Of a stretch of 5,814 nucleotides of DNA, positions 5,539-5,814 are shown one piece after another. Position numbers and translations under genes: made by a program. Where the stretch lies: positions 3,836 through 9,649 of the forward strand of contig DATD01000010.1 in assembly GCA_002504525.1 (NCBI GenBank), written 5' to 3'. The first letter of the stretch is position 1. Each line of letters starts with the position of its first letter. The notes below the pieces were generated by a model, which was given only the letters and a program-made list of their open reading frames with translations, did not search any database and had not been told where the DNA came from. Origin of the DNA: Methanomassiliicoccus sp. UBA345. GTDB taxonomy: Archaea > Thermoplasmatota > Thermoplasmata > Methanomassiliicoccales > Methanomassiliicoccaceae.

Positions 5539-5814
5539 TCACTTCATGAACTCTTCCAGGGTGGTCTGGAAACGCGGCACCGGGTGGTAGAGCATCCACT
5601 CCTGGCGGTTCGGGAGCGATATGCGCAGGGAGCGGGGCGCGCGCTCGATGCGGATGATGTCGTCGGCCGTCCCGTACAGCAGGCTCTTCAAGCTCTTCCT
5701 CTGCACGATCTTCATGAGGCCGAGGTTCGTCACCAGCGTCACCAGTCCTTTCTTTCTTGTCAGCTCCAACGTCGTCTCGACGCACTGCCGCAGGAGCGAA
5801 TATGATTCGGACCA
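5539..5814 (-). CDS. C-terminal end of a possible RecA/KaiC-like ATPase (start outside window)
   Basis: The frame is open through the right edge and shows the last 91 residues, ending TTLEEFMK. A TTG at 5769 could be mistaken for a start, but the same frame continues 15 codons further upstream to the edge with protein-like sequence (WSESYSLLRQCVETT), so the gene almost certainly begins outside. The visible part has helix LLRQCVETTLELTRKKG, strand LVTLVTNLG, then LLYGTADDIIRIERAPRSLR and a short C-terminal tail. A helix, a strand ending in Thr-Asn, then an (A)D-x-I-x-R-hEr strand pair is how the end of a RecA, RadA or KaiC-type core usually looks. Walker motifs would be outside the window, so the assignment is tentative; it could be another alpha/beta protein. 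It is the first visible gene of the polymerase operon, separated by 4 bp from the 79-residue gene. Confidence 0.7.
   Translation of the reverse strand, partial: WSESYSLLRQCVETTLELTRKKGLVTLVTNLGLMKIVQRKSLKSLLYGTADDIIRIERAPRSLRISLPNRQEWMLYHPVPRFQTTLEEFMK

Noticed and set aside
5539..5769. The 76-codon frame starting at TTG 5769 as a complete small gene
   Set aside because: The same frame is open for 15 further codons to the window edge and those residues look like a natural helix continuing into the protein, so this is a truncated larger gene.
5486..5814. Overlapping open frames on both strands at 5486-5785 and 5488-5805
   Set aside because: They cross the ends of two well-supported coupled minus-strand genes and have biased, motif-free composition.
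1..5814. Search by eye for CRISPR repeats, tRNA or rRNA genes, insertion sequence ends, inverted repeats and intrinsic terminators
   Set aside because: No regularly spaced direct repeats, cloverleaf-like sequence with a T-loop GGTTCGAATC motif in context, transposase motif or hairpin plus T-run was found; nearly all bases are taken up by genes.

Overview
The window is about 60% GC, tightly packed and protein-coding throughout. It looks archaeal, most likely a GC-rich euryarchaeon; a Thermoplasmata/Methanomassiliicoccales-type methanogen is possible but not proven. The evidence is a divergent family B DNA polymerase of the archaeal PolB2 kind, a small protein resembling ones I recall beside PolB2 in haloarchaea, a stand-alone TctA-like membrane protein of the archaeal type, and TATA-like boxes placed about 25 bp from start codons, as expected for leaderless archaeal transcripts. 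No tRNA, rRNA, CRISPR array, insertion sequence or extended repeat was seen.

Layout. (1) Positions 1-1513, minus strand: a two-gene ABC exporter operon. A NodI/DrrA-like ATPase (1513-599) is followed, with a 4-bp ATGA overlap, by a NodJ-like ABC-2 permease (602 to beyond position 1) cut by the left edge. (2) Positions 1514-1605: a 92-bp divergent promoter region. (3) Positions 1606-3147, plus strand: a TctA-family polytopic membrane protein with a soluble, probably beta-rich insert in its middle. (4) Positions 3133-5814, minus strand: a three-gene operon read right to left. It holds the C-terminal 91 residues of a protein whose end looks like a RecA/KaiC-type ATPase core, a 79-residue charged helical protein, and a 721-residue PolB2-like polymerase. 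The spacings are 4 bp and a 4-bp overlap. The polymerase gene ends 15 bp inside the 3' end of the convergent TctA-like gene.

Functionally, the left half is transport and the right half is DNA metabolism. The most interesting unit is the polymerase operon. The polymerase has lost all recognisable proofreading exonuclease motifs and has an altered motif B and motif C, yet it keeps the two aspartates (D360, D495) expected to bind the catalytic metals. Together with a small helical partner and a possible RecA-like protein, the arrangement resembles in concept the bacterial ImuA-ImuB-DnaE2 translesion cassette. That functional reading is inference; the gene order and active-site residues are visible in the sequence.
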